This document shows, piece after piece, positions 37,392-47,056 of a DNA stretch of 56,231 bases (positions are counted from its first letter, which is position 1; each line of letters starts with the position of its first letter). The notes under the pieces were generated by a model that was given only the letters and a program-made list of their open reading frames with translations, was not told the origin of the DNA and searched no databases. The position numbers and the translations under genes are program-made. Origin of the DNA: Opitutaceae bacterium (GTDB lineage Bacteria > Verrucomicrobiota > Verrucomicrobiia > Opitutales > Opitutaceae); the NCBI GenBank assembly GCA_016794665.1, contig JAEUHB010000084.1:1-56231 (forward strand). The letters are read 5' to 3'.

Positions 37392-39323
37392 ATGCCCGCC
37401 GAAGCCAGCCGCGCCGTCTTTCTCTCCTACGCGTCCCAAGACGCCGAAGCGGCGCGGCGCATTTGCGAGACGTTGCGCGCCGAGGGCGTCGAGGTCTGGT
37501 TCGACGCCGACGGTGGCCTCGAGCACGGCGACGAGTGGGACGCGAAGATCCGCCGCCAAATCAAAGACTGCGTTCTCTTCATCCCGCTGATTTCGGCCAA
37601 CACCCAGGCCCGCGAGGAAGGCTACTTCCGTCTCGAGTGGGACCTCGCCGCCGAGCGCGCCCGCACCATCGCCAGCGGCGTGCCCTTCATTCTCCCCGTC
37701 GTAATCGACGACACCCGCGAACCCGACGCCCTCGTGCCCGACCGCTTCCGCATGGTGCAGTGGACACGGCTGCCCGGCGGAGTGGTCCCACCGGAGGTGA
37801 AGGCGCGCTACCTCAAGCTCTGGTCGCATCGCATCGGCGCGGCGAAGCAGTCCGAGTTCGGATCGACGCGCCCCCTCGCTGGAAAGGACGGCGAAAGCAC
37901 CCCCTCCCCGATTCAAGCACCGGGCCGACGCCGCATCCCGGCTGCAGCGTGGATCTTCGCGGCCGTGACACTCACCGCCCTCGCAGGCTTCGTCGCACTG
38001 CGGCCGACGTCGCCGGCCAAGGCCGCAAGCCAACCGTCCACTCCCGAAAAATCTGCCCCGCAGCCCAAGCCATCGCCGGCCCTTTCGCCCGCCCGCGAGC
38101 TGGTCGAAAAGGCCCGGGTCCTTTACGAACCTTGGGACCTCGCCACGAAGGACGAGCTCATGATGGCGGACCAGTTTCTCAAGCGCGCCACGGAGTTCGA
38201 TCCCACCGATGGTGAAGTCTGGGCTCACCAAGCGCTCGTCTCGTGTGCATTTGTCGCCATGTCGGTCACGCCAGACGACCGCCGCGCCGAGATGCGCCTG
38301 CAGGCGGAGCGTGCCTTCAAGCTTGCCCCCGACTCCGACACCGCCCGCTTCGCGCGGGCCTTTGCGATTCGCCTGGAGGGCAAGCCCGGCGCGCGGGAGG
38401 AATCGATTTCCATCTTGCGCGACGTTGTCGCCCGCAATCCGGAAAATCGACTGATGCTCCGCGTCCTTGGCTATCCATTGACCTCTAGTGACGAGACCAG
38501 GGAGGAGGGGCTTGCTTTGCTGCGCCGCGCGGCCGCGCTCCCCGGCGGCGACGCGGTCGCGGAGTTCAACATCGGCCAATCCTACATGTATGGCGGCCGC
38601 AACCCGCGGGAGGCTCTCGCCGCGTATGACCGCTCGCTCAAACTGGCGCCCCGCGCTCACCGCACGCACAGCTCAAAAATTGAACTGCTCCTCCGTTGGG
38701 GTGGCGATCTCCCCGCCGCCCGGCAAGCGCTGCGGGAAGTCCCGGAGGCCGCGCTGCGCGAGGACCGCGTCATCGGCATCGCCACGCGCGTCCTGCTGGC
38801 GAATGGCGAACCAGGCGAGGCACTGCGCCTCCTCGGCTCCGCCTATCCGTATCTGAGCGCGGCCTTCTTCACCGGCCCGACGCCCTATCTCAAGGGCCTA
38901 GCTCACCGGCAGGCCAACCGCCCCTCGGCGGCCGCGACCGAATGGAAAGTCGCACTGAAAGAGATTCAACGACGTCTGGACGCCACCCCAACCGCCCGGA
39001 TCGAACTCGCGCTGAAAGCTGCGACTCTCGCTCAGTTGGGACGCCACGACGAGGCCTCAGAAACGCTGAAGCTCTATGAGGAACTTGTCCCCGAGAGGAG
39101 CCGCAATGATCAACGTGTCCTCATCGTGAAAACGCTGCTCGGCCGCATCCCGGAGGTCGTCGCAGCCATGGACGCAGGTCTGCTTCGTTCGCAATCCCAG
39201 CGCACCTACATGGCTTATTTCATCCTCTTCGATCCCGAACTCGCCCCGCTCCGCGCGCATCCCGCCTACGCCGCTCTCGCCGAGAAGGCCCGCGCCGTCT
39301 ACGCGGATGTGCAGTTGAAATGA
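37392..39323 (+). CDS. TIR domain - transmembrane - TPR protein
   Basis: Membrane protein of 643 residues in three parts. The TIR domain at about 6-150 has AVFLSYASQDAEAARRICE, VEVWFDADGGLEHGDEWD, CVLFIPLISANT and YFRLEWDLA, with E82 in the place of the TIR NADase catalytic Glu. A single transmembrane helix lies at about 182-203. TPR-like helical repeats run from about 245 to 630 (EFDPTDGEVWAHQALV, FNIGQSYMYGGRNPREALAAYDRSLKLAP). The TIR domain would face the cytosol and the TPR part the periplasm. TIR proteins of bacteria can degrade NAD+ or make cyclic ADP-ribose signals, some in phage defence. No defence partner gene is adjacent. The ATG at 37392 begins the TIR domain. Confidence 0.9.
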   Translation: MPAEASRAVFLSYASQDAEAARRICETLRAEGVEVWFDADGGLEHGDEWDAKIRRQIKDCVLFIPLISANTQAREEGYFRLEWDLAAERARTIASGVPFILPVVIDDTREPDALVPDRFRMVQWTRLPGGVVPPEVKARYLKLWSHRIGAAKQSEFGSTRPLAGKDGESTPSPIQAPGRRRIPAAAWIFAAVTLTALAGFVALRPTSPAKAASQPSTPEKSAPQPKPSPALSPARELVEKARVLYEPWDLATKDELMMADQFLKRATEFDPTDGEVWAHQALVSCAFVAMSVTPDDRRAEMRLQAERAFKLAPDSDTARFARAFAIRLEGKPGAREESISILRDVVARNPENRLMLRVLGYPLTSSDETREEGLALLRRAAALPGGDAVAEFNIGQSYMYGGRNPREALAAYDRSLKLAPRAHRTHSSKIELLLRWGGDLPAARQALREVPEAALREDRVIGIATRVLLANGEPGEALRLLGSAYPYLSAAFFTGPTPYLKGLAHRQANRPSAAATEWKVALKEIQRRLDATPTARIELALKAATLAQLGRHDEASETLKLYEELVPERSRNDQRVLIVKTLLGRIPEVVAAMDAGLLRSQSQRTYMAYFILFDPELAPLRAHPAYAALAEKARAVYADVQLK

Positions 39324-39504
39324 GCACCGCGAAAGCCAGCGTCGGGTTTGCGAGCCGCGCCGGGCGGCAGGACACGCGCCCGACCCGCCTTCGCTGCACC
39401 GCCCTGCCCTGCATTCGGTCGGACCGTTTGCCAAACCCGCCAAACTGACCGCGCCACCGCCGCAGCCGGCAAGCGTCCCTAAAAAACCACGCCCCTCGCC
39501 TCCC

Positions 39505-40932
39505 ATGCTCCGCCTCGCCGCCCTTTTCCTTCTTTTTTCTTCCCTCTTCCTTCTGCGGGCGGCGCAGCCGCCCGCGCCGGCGCGCCCCAACATCCTCGTC
39601 GTCGTCGCCGATGACCTCGGCTACGCGGACCTCGGCGTCCATGGTGGTCGCGACGTGCCGACGCCGCACCTGGATGCCCTCGCCCGCGCCGGCACGCGCT
39701 TCACCAGCGGCTACGTGAGCGCGCCGTATTGCAGCCCCTCGCGCGCTGGCTTCCTCACCGGCCGCTACCAGACGCGCTTCGGCCATGAGTTCAACCCGCA
39801 CGTCGGCGACGAGGCCACGCTCGGCCTCCCGCTCGCCGAGCGCACCATCGCCGACCACCTGCGCGCCGCGGGCTACGCGACCGGCCTCATTGGCAAGTGG
39901 CACCAAGGCTTCAGCGAAAAGCACCACCCGCAGTCGCGCGGCTTCGACGAGTATTTCGGCTTCCTCGTCGGCGCGCACAACTACCAGCTCACGCGCGAGG
40001 CCGCGCCGAAATTCGGCACCGCCGGCTCGCAAAACCTCATCTACCGCGGCCGCGAGGTGCAGAAGCTCGACGGCTTCGCCACCACACTCTTCACCGACGA
40101 GGCCATCGCCTTCACCGACCGCCACGCCGCCAAGCCGTGGTTCCTCTACCTCGCCTACAACGCCGTCCACACCCCGCTCGAGATCGATCCCGCGGTCGCC
40201 GCCCGCGTGCCCGCCACGATCACGGATCCCGCGCGGCGCGGCTACCTCGCGCTGCTGCTCGGCCTCGACGACGCAATCGGCCGGGTCCGCTCACACCTGG
40301 AAAAAACCAACCGCGCCAAGGACACGCTGATCCTTTTCTTCAGCGACAACGGCGGCCCCGGCCGCCGCGGCTTCTTCGCCTACAATGCCGCCGTGAACAC
40401 TCCGTTCCGGGGCGACAAGGGCCAGGTGCTTGAAGGCGGCATCCGCGTGCCGTTCTTCGCCGCTTGGCCCGGCCGCATCCCGGCCGGCCGCACCATCGAT
40501 CATCCCATCATCGCGCTCGACATCTTGCCGACCGCGCTCGCCGCCGCCGGGGCACCCCAGCCCGCCGGGCTCGACGGCGCAAACCTGCTCCCGCACCTCA
40601 CGTCGGCCACGCCGCCCGCCGCCGCGCCGCACACGGATCTCTTCTGGCGCTTCGGCCCGCAGCGCGCCGTGCGCCGCGGCCAGTGGAAGCTCGCCGACTG
40701 GCGCGACTTCGGGGCCAAGACCCAAAGCGGCTGGCAGCTCTTCGACCTCACCGCCGATCCCGGCGAGGCCCGTGATCTCGCGGCCCAGCAGCCCGCGCTC
40801 GTCCGCGACCTCGCCGCCGCGTGGGAAAAATGGAATTCCGGCAACGCTGCGCCCATCTGGCGCGGCACGCCCAACGAGGACCCCGCCGGTCATCCGCCCG
40901 GCGCCGCCGCCAAATCTCCGAAGAAAAAATAA
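39505..40932 (+). CDS. Sulfatase (S1 type), secreted, number 2
   Basis: Exported sulfatase of 475 residues. Signal peptide about 1-20, VADDLGYADLGVHG, formylglycine site C76 in CSPSR, GKWHQGF, FFSDNGGPGRRG, RGDKGQVLEGGIRVPF, LDILPTALAAAGAPQ. The end is Lys-rich (AAAKSPKKK). It starts a run of three tightly spaced sulfatase genes; the next starts 12 bases after its stop. The 181 bases upstream, after the TIR gene, hold no recognisable element. Confidence 0.95.
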   Translation: MLRLAALFLLFSSLFLLRAAQPPAPARPNILVVVADDLGYADLGVHGGRDVPTPHLDALARAGTRFTSGYVSAPYCSPSRAGFLTGRYQTRFGHEFNPHVGDEATLGLPLAERTIADHLRAAGYATGLIGKWHQGFSEKHHPQSRGFDEYFGFLVGAHNYQLTREAAPKFGTAGSQNLIYRGREVQKLDGFATTLFTDEAIAFTDRHAAKPWFLYLAYNAVHTPLEIDPAVAARVPATITDPARRGYLALLLGLDDAIGRVRSHLEKTNRAKDTLILFFSDNGGPGRRGFFAYNAAVNTPFRGDKGQVLEGGIRVPFFAAWPGRIPAGRTIDHPIIALDILPTALAAAGAPQPAGLDGANLLPHLTSATPPAAAPHTDLFWRFGPQRAVRRGQWKLADWRDFGAKTQSGWQLFDLTADPGEARDLAAQQPALVRDLAAAWEKWNSGNAAPIWRGTPNEDPAGHPPGAAAKSPKKK

Positions 40933-40944
40933 CCCACTACCGCC

Positions 40945-42294
40945 ATGCACCGCCTCATCCTGCCCATCCTTCTCATCCTTCCCATTCCACTCATCCGCGC
41001 GGCCCAATCAGCCGCCGCGCGCCCCAACCTCATCATCTTCTACTCCGATGACCTCGGCTGGGGTGAGACCGGCGCCCAGGGCAACCGCGAGATCCCCACG
41101 CCGCACACCGATTCGATCGCGAGCAACGGCATCCGCTTCACCAACGGTTACGTCGCCGCCACGTATTGCAGCCCGTCGCGCGCCGGCCTCCTCACGGGCC
41201 GCTACCCCACGCGCTTCGGCCACGAGTTCAACAGCGTCGCCAACACAATCGGCCTGCGCTCCGACCAGGTCACGATGGCCACGCGCCTCAAGGCGCTCGG
41301 CTATGCCACCGCGGCCGTCGGCAAGTGGCACCTCGGCAGCCAGCCCGAGAACCGGCCGACCAAGCGCGGCTTCGACGAGTTCTTCGGCACGCTCAGCAAC
41401 ACGCCGTTCTTCCACCCGACCAACTTCATCGACTCGCGGCTCTCGAACGACGTGCGCGAGGTGACCGATCCGAATTTCTACACGACCGACGCCTACGCCG
41501 AGCGCGCCGTCGATTGGATCGAGAAGAACAAGACCAAGCCGTGGTTCCTCTACCTGCCGTTCAACGCCCAGCACGCCCCGCTGCAGGCGCCGAAGAAATA
41601 CCTCGACCGTTTCCCGAACATCACCGACGAGAAGCGCAAGCTCTTCGCCGCGATGATGGCCGCGATGGACGACGCCATCGGCCGGGTCATGGGCAAGGTT
41701 CGCGCCATCGGGCAGGAGGAAAACACGATCGTCTTCTACATCGCCGACAACGGCGGCCCCACCCAGAGCACGACCTCCGGCAACGGCCCGCTGCGCGGCT
41801 TCAAGATGACGACCTACGAGGGCGGCCCGCGCGTGCCGTTCTTCGCGCAGTGGAAGGGCCGGTGGCCCGCGGGCAAGACCTACGATTTCCCGGTGATGAA
41901 CCTCGACGTGCTCCCCACGATTATTGCCGCCGCCGGCGCGAAGCCCGAGGCCTCGTGGCAGCTCGACGGCGTGGACCTCGCGCCCTACGTCACCGGCGCC
42001 AACGCCGCGCGCCCGCACCAGACGCTCTACTGGCGCTACGGCCCGCAATGGGCGATCCGCCACGGCGACATGAAACTGGTCGTGTCCCGCGGCGGCGGCA
42101 ACAAGCCCGAGCTCTACGATCTCGCCGCCGACATCGGCGAATCCAAGGACCTCGCCGCCGCGCAGCCCGCCAAGGTGAAGGAACTGCAGGCGCTGTGGGA
42201 CAAGTGGAGCGCCGAGCAGGCCCCGCCCAGCGCGCCAGACGCCCCCGCCGGCAAGGGGAAGAAAAACGCCAACAAGAAAAAGAAATCACCGTGA
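40945..42294 (+). CDS. Sulfatase (S1 type), secreted, number 3
   Basis: Exported sulfatase of 449 residues. Signal peptide about 1-20, YSDDLGWGETGAQG, formylglycine site C75 in CSPSR, GKWHLGSQP, FNAQHAPLQ, YIADNGGPTQS, LRGFKMTTYEGGPRVPF, LDVLPTIIAAAGAKPE. It ends in a strong Lys/Asn-rich tail (GKGKKNANKKKKSP). Second gene of the three-sulfatase operon, 12 bases from the previous and 10 bases from the next. Resembles sulfatase 2 in the catalytic half, consistent with local duplication followed by divergence. Confidence 0.95.
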   Translation: MHRLILPILLILPIPLIRAAQSAAARPNLIIFYSDDLGWGETGAQGNREIPTPHTDSIASNGIRFTNGYVAATYCSPSRAGLLTGRYPTRFGHEFNSVANTIGLRSDQVTMATRLKALGYATAAVGKWHLGSQPENRPTKRGFDEFFGTLSNTPFFHPTNFIDSRLSNDVREVTDPNFYTTDAYAERAVDWIEKNKTKPWFLYLPFNAQHAPLQAPKKYLDRFPNITDEKRKLFAAMMAAMDDAIGRVMGKVRAIGQEENTIVFYIADNGGPTQSTTSGNGPLRGFKMTTYEGGPRVPFFAQWKGRWPAGKTYDFPVMNLDVLPTIIAAAGAKPEASWQLDGVDLAPYVTGANAARPHQTLYWRYGPQWAIRHGDMKLVVSRGGGNKPELYDLAADIGESKDLAAAQPAKVKELQALWDKWSAEQAPPSAPDAPAGKGKKNANKKKKSP

Positions 42295-42304
42295 CCCGCC
42301 CGCC

Positions 42305-43708
42305 ATGCGCCCGTTCGCGTTTCTCGTCCTTCTCCTTGCTCCCTTCTCCCTCCTCCTCGCGGCGCAGCCGCCGAACCTGATCATCTTCCTCGCCGATGAT
42401 CTCGGCTGGGGTGATCTCGGCGTGCAGGGGCATCCGATTATCAAGACGCCGCACCTCGACGCCTTCGCGAAGCAGGGCGTGCGCCTCACGCAATGCTACT
42501 CCGCCAGCGCGGTGTGCAGCCCCTCGCGCTCCGCGATCCTCACCGGCCGCACGCCGCATCGCAACGGCGTCTACACGTGGATCGCCGAGCGCTCCGAGGT
42601 GCACCTCCGCCCGTCCGAGGTCGCCCTGCCCCGCCTGCTCAAAGGCGCCGGCTACGCCACCGCGCACAGCGGGAAGTGGCACCTCAACGGATTGTTCAAC
42701 GACCCCGCCCACCCGCAGCCTTCGGACCACGGCTACGACTGGTGGCTCGCCACGCAGAACAACGCCGGCCCCTCGCACGAGAACCCGTCGAACTTCGTCC
42801 GCAACGGCCAGGCCCTCGGCCGCCTCGAGGGCTACGCCGCCCCGCTCGTTGTCGAGGAGGCCGTCGCGTGGCTGAAATCCAAGCGCGACCCCGCGAAGCC
42901 TTTCTTCCTCGCCGTCTGGACCCACGAGCCGCACTACCCGATCAAGTCCGACCCGAAGTTCAAGGCGCTCTATCCCGACCTCGCCGACGACGTGCAGCGC
43001 GAGCACCACGCCAACGTCACGCAGATGGACCATGCCTTCGGCCGGCTCATGCGCGCGCTCGACGAACAGCGGCTCGCCGACTCGACCCTTGTCTTCTTCA
43101 CGTCCGACAACGGCCCCGAGGGCAACGGCACCACGACGCCCGGCCGAGGCTCGACCGGCGGCCTCCGCGGCCGCAAGCGCGACCTCCACGAGGGCGGCAT
43201 CCGCGTGCCCGGCCTCGCCCGCTGGCCCGGCCGCATCGCGCCCGGCACCGTCAACGACACGCCCGTGATTGGCAGCGATCTCTTCCCCACGTTTCTCGCC
43301 GCCGCGAGCCTCGCCCCGTCGTCGGATCGGGTCATCGACGGTGTCAACGTGCTGCCGGTCCTCACCGGCGTCGTAAGCCATGTCCCGCGCCCGCAGCCGC
43401 TCTTCTGGCGCCTGCACATGGCGCCCAACGCCAAGATCGCGATGCGCGTCGGGGACTGGAAAATCCTCTGCGACGAAAAGCTCGCCGACTTCGAGCTCTA
43501 CAACCTCGCCGCCGATCCGCACGAGACGACGGACCTCAAGGACAAGGAGCCGTCGCGCTTCGCCGCGCTCCGCGAACAGCTCGTGCAGCACAACGCCGCC
43601 GTCGAGGCCGAGGGCCCCGACTGGTGGCGCCGTCTCAGCCCCAATGGCGGCGCCGCGATCAATCCCGACGCGGACGCGGCGAAGAAGAAGAAGGCCAAGA
43701 AAAAATAA
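42305..43708 (+). CDS. Sulfatase (S1 type), secreted, number 4
   Basis: Exported sulfatase of 467 residues. Short signal peptide about 1-20, FLADDLGWGDLGVQGHP, formylglycine site C71 in CSPSR, SGKWHLNGLFNDP, WTHEPHYPIKSD, FFTSDNGPEGNG, LRGRKRDLHEGGIRVPG, SDLFPTFLAAASLAP. The tail is KKKKAKKK. Third gene of the operon, ended by the hairpin at 43709-43734. The GLFNDPAHPQPSDHGYDWWLAT stretch resembles N-acetyl-hexosamine or uronate sulfatases, but the substrate is a guess. Confidence 0.95.
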   Translation: MRPFAFLVLLLAPFSLLLAAQPPNLIIFLADDLGWGDLGVQGHPIIKTPHLDAFAKQGVRLTQCYSASAVCSPSRSAILTGRTPHRNGVYTWIAERSEVHLRPSEVALPRLLKGAGYATAHSGKWHLNGLFNDPAHPQPSDHGYDWWLATQNNAGPSHENPSNFVRNGQALGRLEGYAAPLVVEEAVAWLKSKRDPAKPFFLAVWTHEPHYPIKSDPKFKALYPDLADDVQREHHANVTQMDHAFGRLMRALDEQRLADSTLVFFTSDNGPEGNGTTTPGRGSTGGLRGRKRDLHEGGIRVPGLARWPGRIAPGTVNDTPVIGSDLFPTFLAAASLAPSSDRVIDGVNVLPVLTGVVSHVPRPQPLFWRLHMAPNAKIAMRVGDWKILCDEKLADFELYNLAADPHETTDLKDKEPSRFAALREQLVQHNAAVEAEGPDWWRRLSPNGGAAINPDADAAKKKKAKKK

Positions 43709-43734
43709 CGAAGGCGGCCTTCCGGCCGCCTTCG
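43709..43734. terminator. Bidirectional hairpin terminator between convergent genes
   Basis: Eleven-base perfect stem CGAAGGCGGCC / GGCCGCCTTCG with loop TTCC, starting directly after the sulfatase 4 stop codon. The trailing CGTTTCGTT gives a weak T-tract on the plus strand. It separates the sulfatase operon from the convergent repeat-protein gene. Confidence 0.75.
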
Positions 43735-43763
43735 CGTTTCGTTGGATTGTAGCGACTGGGAAC

Positions 43764-44174
43764 TCAGCGATGGCCGGGAGCGTCGTCCTTGCCGCCGCGG
43801 CCCTTGCCACCCTTCTTGGTGTCGCCGCCGCGGTCGTCACCCGCGTCGTGGTCGGCCGGATCATCGGCGCCGCGGCCGCGACCGCGCAGGCCGCCGTGGT
43901 CGTCGCCCAGATCGTGATCGAGCGGATCGTCGGCGCCACGGCCGCGGCGGAGGCCGCCGTGGTCATCGCCGAGGTCGTGGTCCGCCGGATCATCGGCGCC
44001 ACCCCGGCCTTTGCCGCCGCCCTTGTTGCCGCCCTTGTCGTCGCCGGCATTGTGCCCGGCCGGGTCATCCTTGCCGTTTTTCGCCGAGCTAAGCGGAGTG
44101 CAGACCAGAAACGTCCCGGCGGCGGCGACGAGCGCCAGCACCGGACGGAGTTTTGTCAGGTAGGTGTTTTGCAT
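43764..44174 (-). CDS. Secreted repeat protein rich in Asp, His and Gly
   Basis: Unrecognised protein of 136 residues. The first 30 look like a signal peptide (MQNTYLTKLRPVLALVAAAG). The rest is four to five tandem repeats of about 21-25 residues built on DDPxDHDxGDDxGG, spaced by Arg/Lys/Gly-rich links (GLRRGRGA, GKGRGG) and ending DDAPGHR. Alternating acidic/His and basic patches suggest metal or polyanion binding; this is inference. Not a standard RTX nonapeptide (GGxGxDxxx). The ATG at 44174 is chosen for the signal peptide. Convergent with sulfatase 4 and divergent from sulfatase 5. Confidence 0.7.
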   Translation of the reverse strand: MQNTYLTKLRPVLALVAAAGTFLVCTPLSSAKNGKDDPAGHNAGDDKGGNKGGGKGRGGADDPADHDLGDDHGGLRRGRGADDPLDHDLGDDHGGLRGRGRGADDPADHDAGDDRGGDTKKGGKGRGGKDDAPGHR

Positions 44175-44336
44175 AGCGCCTACAGAACTGCGCGCCGCTT
44201 TGCTTTTGCCGAATCCCATGTCGTAACGGAGCTGTGACCGGAAATCGCGCCGCGACTGACGATGGGCGCCGGCCGGTTCGATGTTGCCGACTCGCGCCAG
44301 GTCCAGTCGCCTTGGCGTGCCACCCCCATTCCCGAA

Positions 44337-45800
44337 ATGCGCGCCCCCTTCCGTTTGTTCCTCATCGCTGCCCTGAACTGCAGCCTATGGCTTGCCGCCG
44401 CGCGTGCCGCCGCCGCGCCGCGGCCACACATCGTCCTCGTCATGGCCGATGACATGGGCTGGGGCCAGACCGGCTATATCGGACACCCGTTCCTGAAGAC
44501 CCCGCACCTCGACGCGATGGCCGCCGCGGGCCTGCGTTTCGACCGGTTCTATTCCGGCGGGGCCACCTGCTCGCCCACCCGGGCGTCCGTCCTCACCGGC
44601 CGCACGCCCGATCGCGGCGGCGTGCAGGAGCACGGCTACGCCCTGCGGCTGCAGGAGAAGACGATTCCGCGCGCGCTGCGGGCCGCGGGCTACGCGACCG
44701 GGCACTTTGGCAAGTGGCACCTCAACGGCTACCGCGGGCCCGGCGCCCCGATCCTCGCCGGCGACACCCACAGCCCCGGCGCCTTCGGCTTCGACGAATG
44801 GCTCTCCGTCACCAATTTCTTCGACCGCGATCCGATCCTCAGCCGGCGCGGGAAATTCGAGGAGCACAAAGGCGACTCCTCCGAAATCATCGTGCGCGAG
44901 GCGCTGGCATTCATCGGGAAAAGCCGCGCCAGCGCCCCCGCGAAGCCCACGTTCAGCGTCATCTGGTTCGGCTCGCCACACTCGCCGTATGGCGCGAGCG
45001 ACGCCGATCGCGCGGCGTTCGCCTCGCAGCCGGCCGCCTCGCAGCACCACCATGGCGAACTCGTCGCGATGGATCGCAGCATCGGCGCGCTGCGCCAGGG
45101 CTTGCGTGATCTCGGAATCGCGCAGGACACCCTCCTGTGGTTCTGCTCCGACAACGGCGGGCTCCCGGAATTCCGGCCCTCGTCCGTCGGCGGCCTGCGC
45201 GGCAACAAGAACACGCTCTACGAGGGCGGCCTGCGGGTGCCCGGCATCATCGAGTGGCCGGCCGTGATCAAGCCGCGCGTGACGCTTCACCGTGCCGGCG
45301 CCGTGGACATTTTTCCCACCCTTGCGGAAGTGGCGGGCCTGCCAGCCGAGACGCTGCTCCGACCCATCGACGGCGTGAGCCTGCGGCCGCTCTTCGCCGC
45401 CGAGACCACGCCGCGGGCGAAGCCGCTCGGCTTCCGTCAGACCCGCCGCGCCGCCTGGATCGACGGCAACCTGAAGGTCGTGACGCCGGACGTCTTCGCC
45501 GCGCAGAAATTCGAGCTCTACGATCTCGCCGCCGATCCGCTGGAGGCACACGACCTCGCGGCGGATCGGCCGGCGGAGCTCGCGCGGCTGCGGGCGGCGC
45601 TCCTCGCGTGGCACGCCGGCGTGGAGGCGAGCGTCGCGGGCAAGGATTATCCCGAGGGCCGCGTGAACGCCGGCGAACCCCCGCCGCGCTCCTGGTATGA
45701 GACGCCGGAATACGCCGCCTACCTCGCCGCCTGGCGCGCGCGGCCGGAGTTCGAGCCCTACCTCGCGCCCAGCGCGAAGAAGAAAAAGAAGCAGCCGTAG
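44337..45800 (+). CDS. Sulfatase (S1 type), secreted, number 5
   Basis: Exported sulfatase of 487 residues. Signal peptide about 1-26, [16 protein letters not shown], formylglycine site C78 in CSPTR (Thr in place of the usual Ser), [64 protein letters not shown]. Lys-rich end (AKKKKKQP). The esterase gene starts 43 bases after its stop on the same strand and may be cotranscribed. The CSPTR variant is accepted by formylglycine-generating enzymes in other sulfatases. Confidence 0.94.
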   Translation: MRAPFRLFLIAALNCSLWLAAARAAAAPRPHIVLVMADDMGWGQTGYIGHPFLKTPHLDAMAAAGLRFDRFYSGGATCSPTRASVLTGRTPDRGGVQEHGYALRLQEKTIPRALRAAGYATGHFGKWHLNGYRGPGAPILAGDTHSPGAFGFDEWLSVTNFFDRDPILSRRGKFEEHKGDSSEIIVREALAFIGKSRASAPAKPTFSVIWFGSPHSPYGASDADRAAFASQPAASQHHHGELVAMDRSIGALRQGLRDLGIAQDTLLWFCSDNGGLPEFRPSSVGGLRGNKNTLYEGGLRVPGIIEWPAVIKPRVTLHRAGAVDIFPTLAEVAGLPAETLLRPIDGVSLRPLFAAETTPRAKPLGFRQTRRAAWIDGNLKVVTPDVFAAQKFELYDLAADPLEAHDLAADRPAELARLRAALLAWHAGVEASVAGKDYPEGRVNAGEPPPRSWYETPEYAAYLAAWRARPEFEPYLAPSAKKKKKQP

Positions 45801-45843
45801 CGGCCCGCGCCGGCGCGCCGCGCTTCCCGCCTCCGTGACCACG

Positions 45844-47028
45844 ATGCCAATGCCCTTGATTCCCAGGCTGCCGCGCCTCGGCCCGCTCATCGGCGCCATG
45901 CTGACGGCGGGCGCGTTGCAAGCCGCGGCCCCGCTCCCGGCTGAGCTGCGGCCGTTCTTCGCGCCCCCGGCCGAGTTTGCAGGCCAACTCGGCGGCTATC
46001 CCTCACCGCTGAAATTCTACGATGGCCGCCCCGTCGCCGCCGCCGCCGACTGGCCCGCGCGCCGCGCGGAAATCCTGAAGACGTGGCACAATCTCATGGG
46101 CCCGTGGCCCGCACTGCTGGCGCGCCCGCGGATTTCGTTTTCCGAAAAACAGACGCGCATCGACGGCGTCGTGCAGCAGCGCGTGGAGCTCGAGGTGGTG
46201 GCGGGCGTTTTCCAGCACGGCTTTTTGCTCATGCCGCCGGCGCGCTATGCCGGGCCGCGGCCGGCGGTGCTCGTGCCGTTCTACGCGCCCGAGGTGAGCG
46301 TGGACTACGACGGCCCCGGCCCGATCAGGGGGCAGGCCGCGCGCTACTACAAGGACGGCAGCCGGCCCCCGCCGCGCGACTTCGCGCTGCAGCTCGCGCG
46401 GCGCGGTTTTGTCACGCTCGCCATCGGCACGCCGGGCGACGACGCCGTGCAGCCAGCCAGCCATGGCCTCTCCTCCCAGCCGCTCAGCGTGCTGGCCTAC
46501 ATCGCGGCCAACGCCCACACCGCGCTCGCCCAGCGGCCCGAGGTTGATCCCGCGCGCATCGGCGTGATGGGGCACTCGTATGGCGGCAAGTGGGCGATGT
46601 TCGCCTCCTGCCTCGACGAGCGCTTCGCCTGCGCCGTGTGGTCCGACGGCGGCGTGGTTTTCGACGAGACCCGCACGGCCGTGAACTATCAGGAGCCGTG
46701 GTATCTCGGCCTCGACCCGCAGACCAAGCGCCCGGCTCGCGGCCTCGTCACGCCCGCCAACCCGCGCACCGGCGCCTACAAGGAGATGATCGCGCGCGGC
46801 CACGATCTGACGGAACTGCACGCGCTGATGGCGCCGCGGCCTTTCCTCGTCTCCGGCGGCTCGGAGGACGGCCCGGCGCGCTGGGTTGCGCTCAACCATG
46901 CCGTGGCGGTCAACCGCCTGCTCGGCCACACAGACCGCGTGGCGATGACCAACCGCCCCGCGCACTCACCGACCGACGAGTCCAACGCGCAGGCGTTCGC
47001 GTTTCTCGCGCATTTTCTCCGGCCCTGA
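45844..47028 (+). CDS. Secreted alpha/beta-hydrolase (probable esterase of saccharide degradation)
   Basis: Exported hydrolase of 394 residues. Signal peptide in the first 30 residues (IGAMLTAGALQAAA). The nucleophile elbow is GHSYGGK with S245; the acid is probably in LVSGGSEDGPARW and the His in NRPAHSPTDE. The segment WPARRAEILKTWHNLMGPWP near the N terminus is typical of a secreted acetylxylan-esterase / CE15-like subgroup, but the CE15 GCSRxGK motif is absent. Probably removes ester groups from glycans, in keeping with the upstream sulfatases. The start at 45844 is a compromise; no ribosome binding site is evident. Confidence 0.82.
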   Translation: MPMPLIPRLPRLGPLIGAMLTAGALQAAAPLPAELRPFFAPPAEFAGQLGGYPSPLKFYDGRPVAAAADWPARRAEILKTWHNLMGPWPALLARPRISFSEKQTRIDGVVQQRVELEVVAGVFQHGFLLMPPARYAGPRPAVLVPFYAPEVSVDYDGPGPIRGQAARYYKDGSRPPPRDFALQLARRGFVTLAIGTPGDDAVQPASHGLSSQPLSVLAYIAANAHTALAQRPEVDPARIGVMGHSYGGKWAMFASCLDERFACAVWSDGGVVFDETRTAVNYQEPWYLGLDPQTKRPARGLVTPANPRTGAYKEMIARGHDLTELHALMAPRPFLVSGGSEDGPARWVALNHAVAVNRLLGHTDRVAMTNRPAHSPTDESNAQAFAFLAHFLRP

Positions 47029-47056
47029 GCAGGCGCCGGCCGCGGCCCTCGGCTGG

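Noticed and set aside
37392..39323. TIR gene as part of a phage defence island
   Set aside because: No partner effector, SIR2, SAVED, nuclease or other defence gene is nearby; its neighbours are sulfatases.
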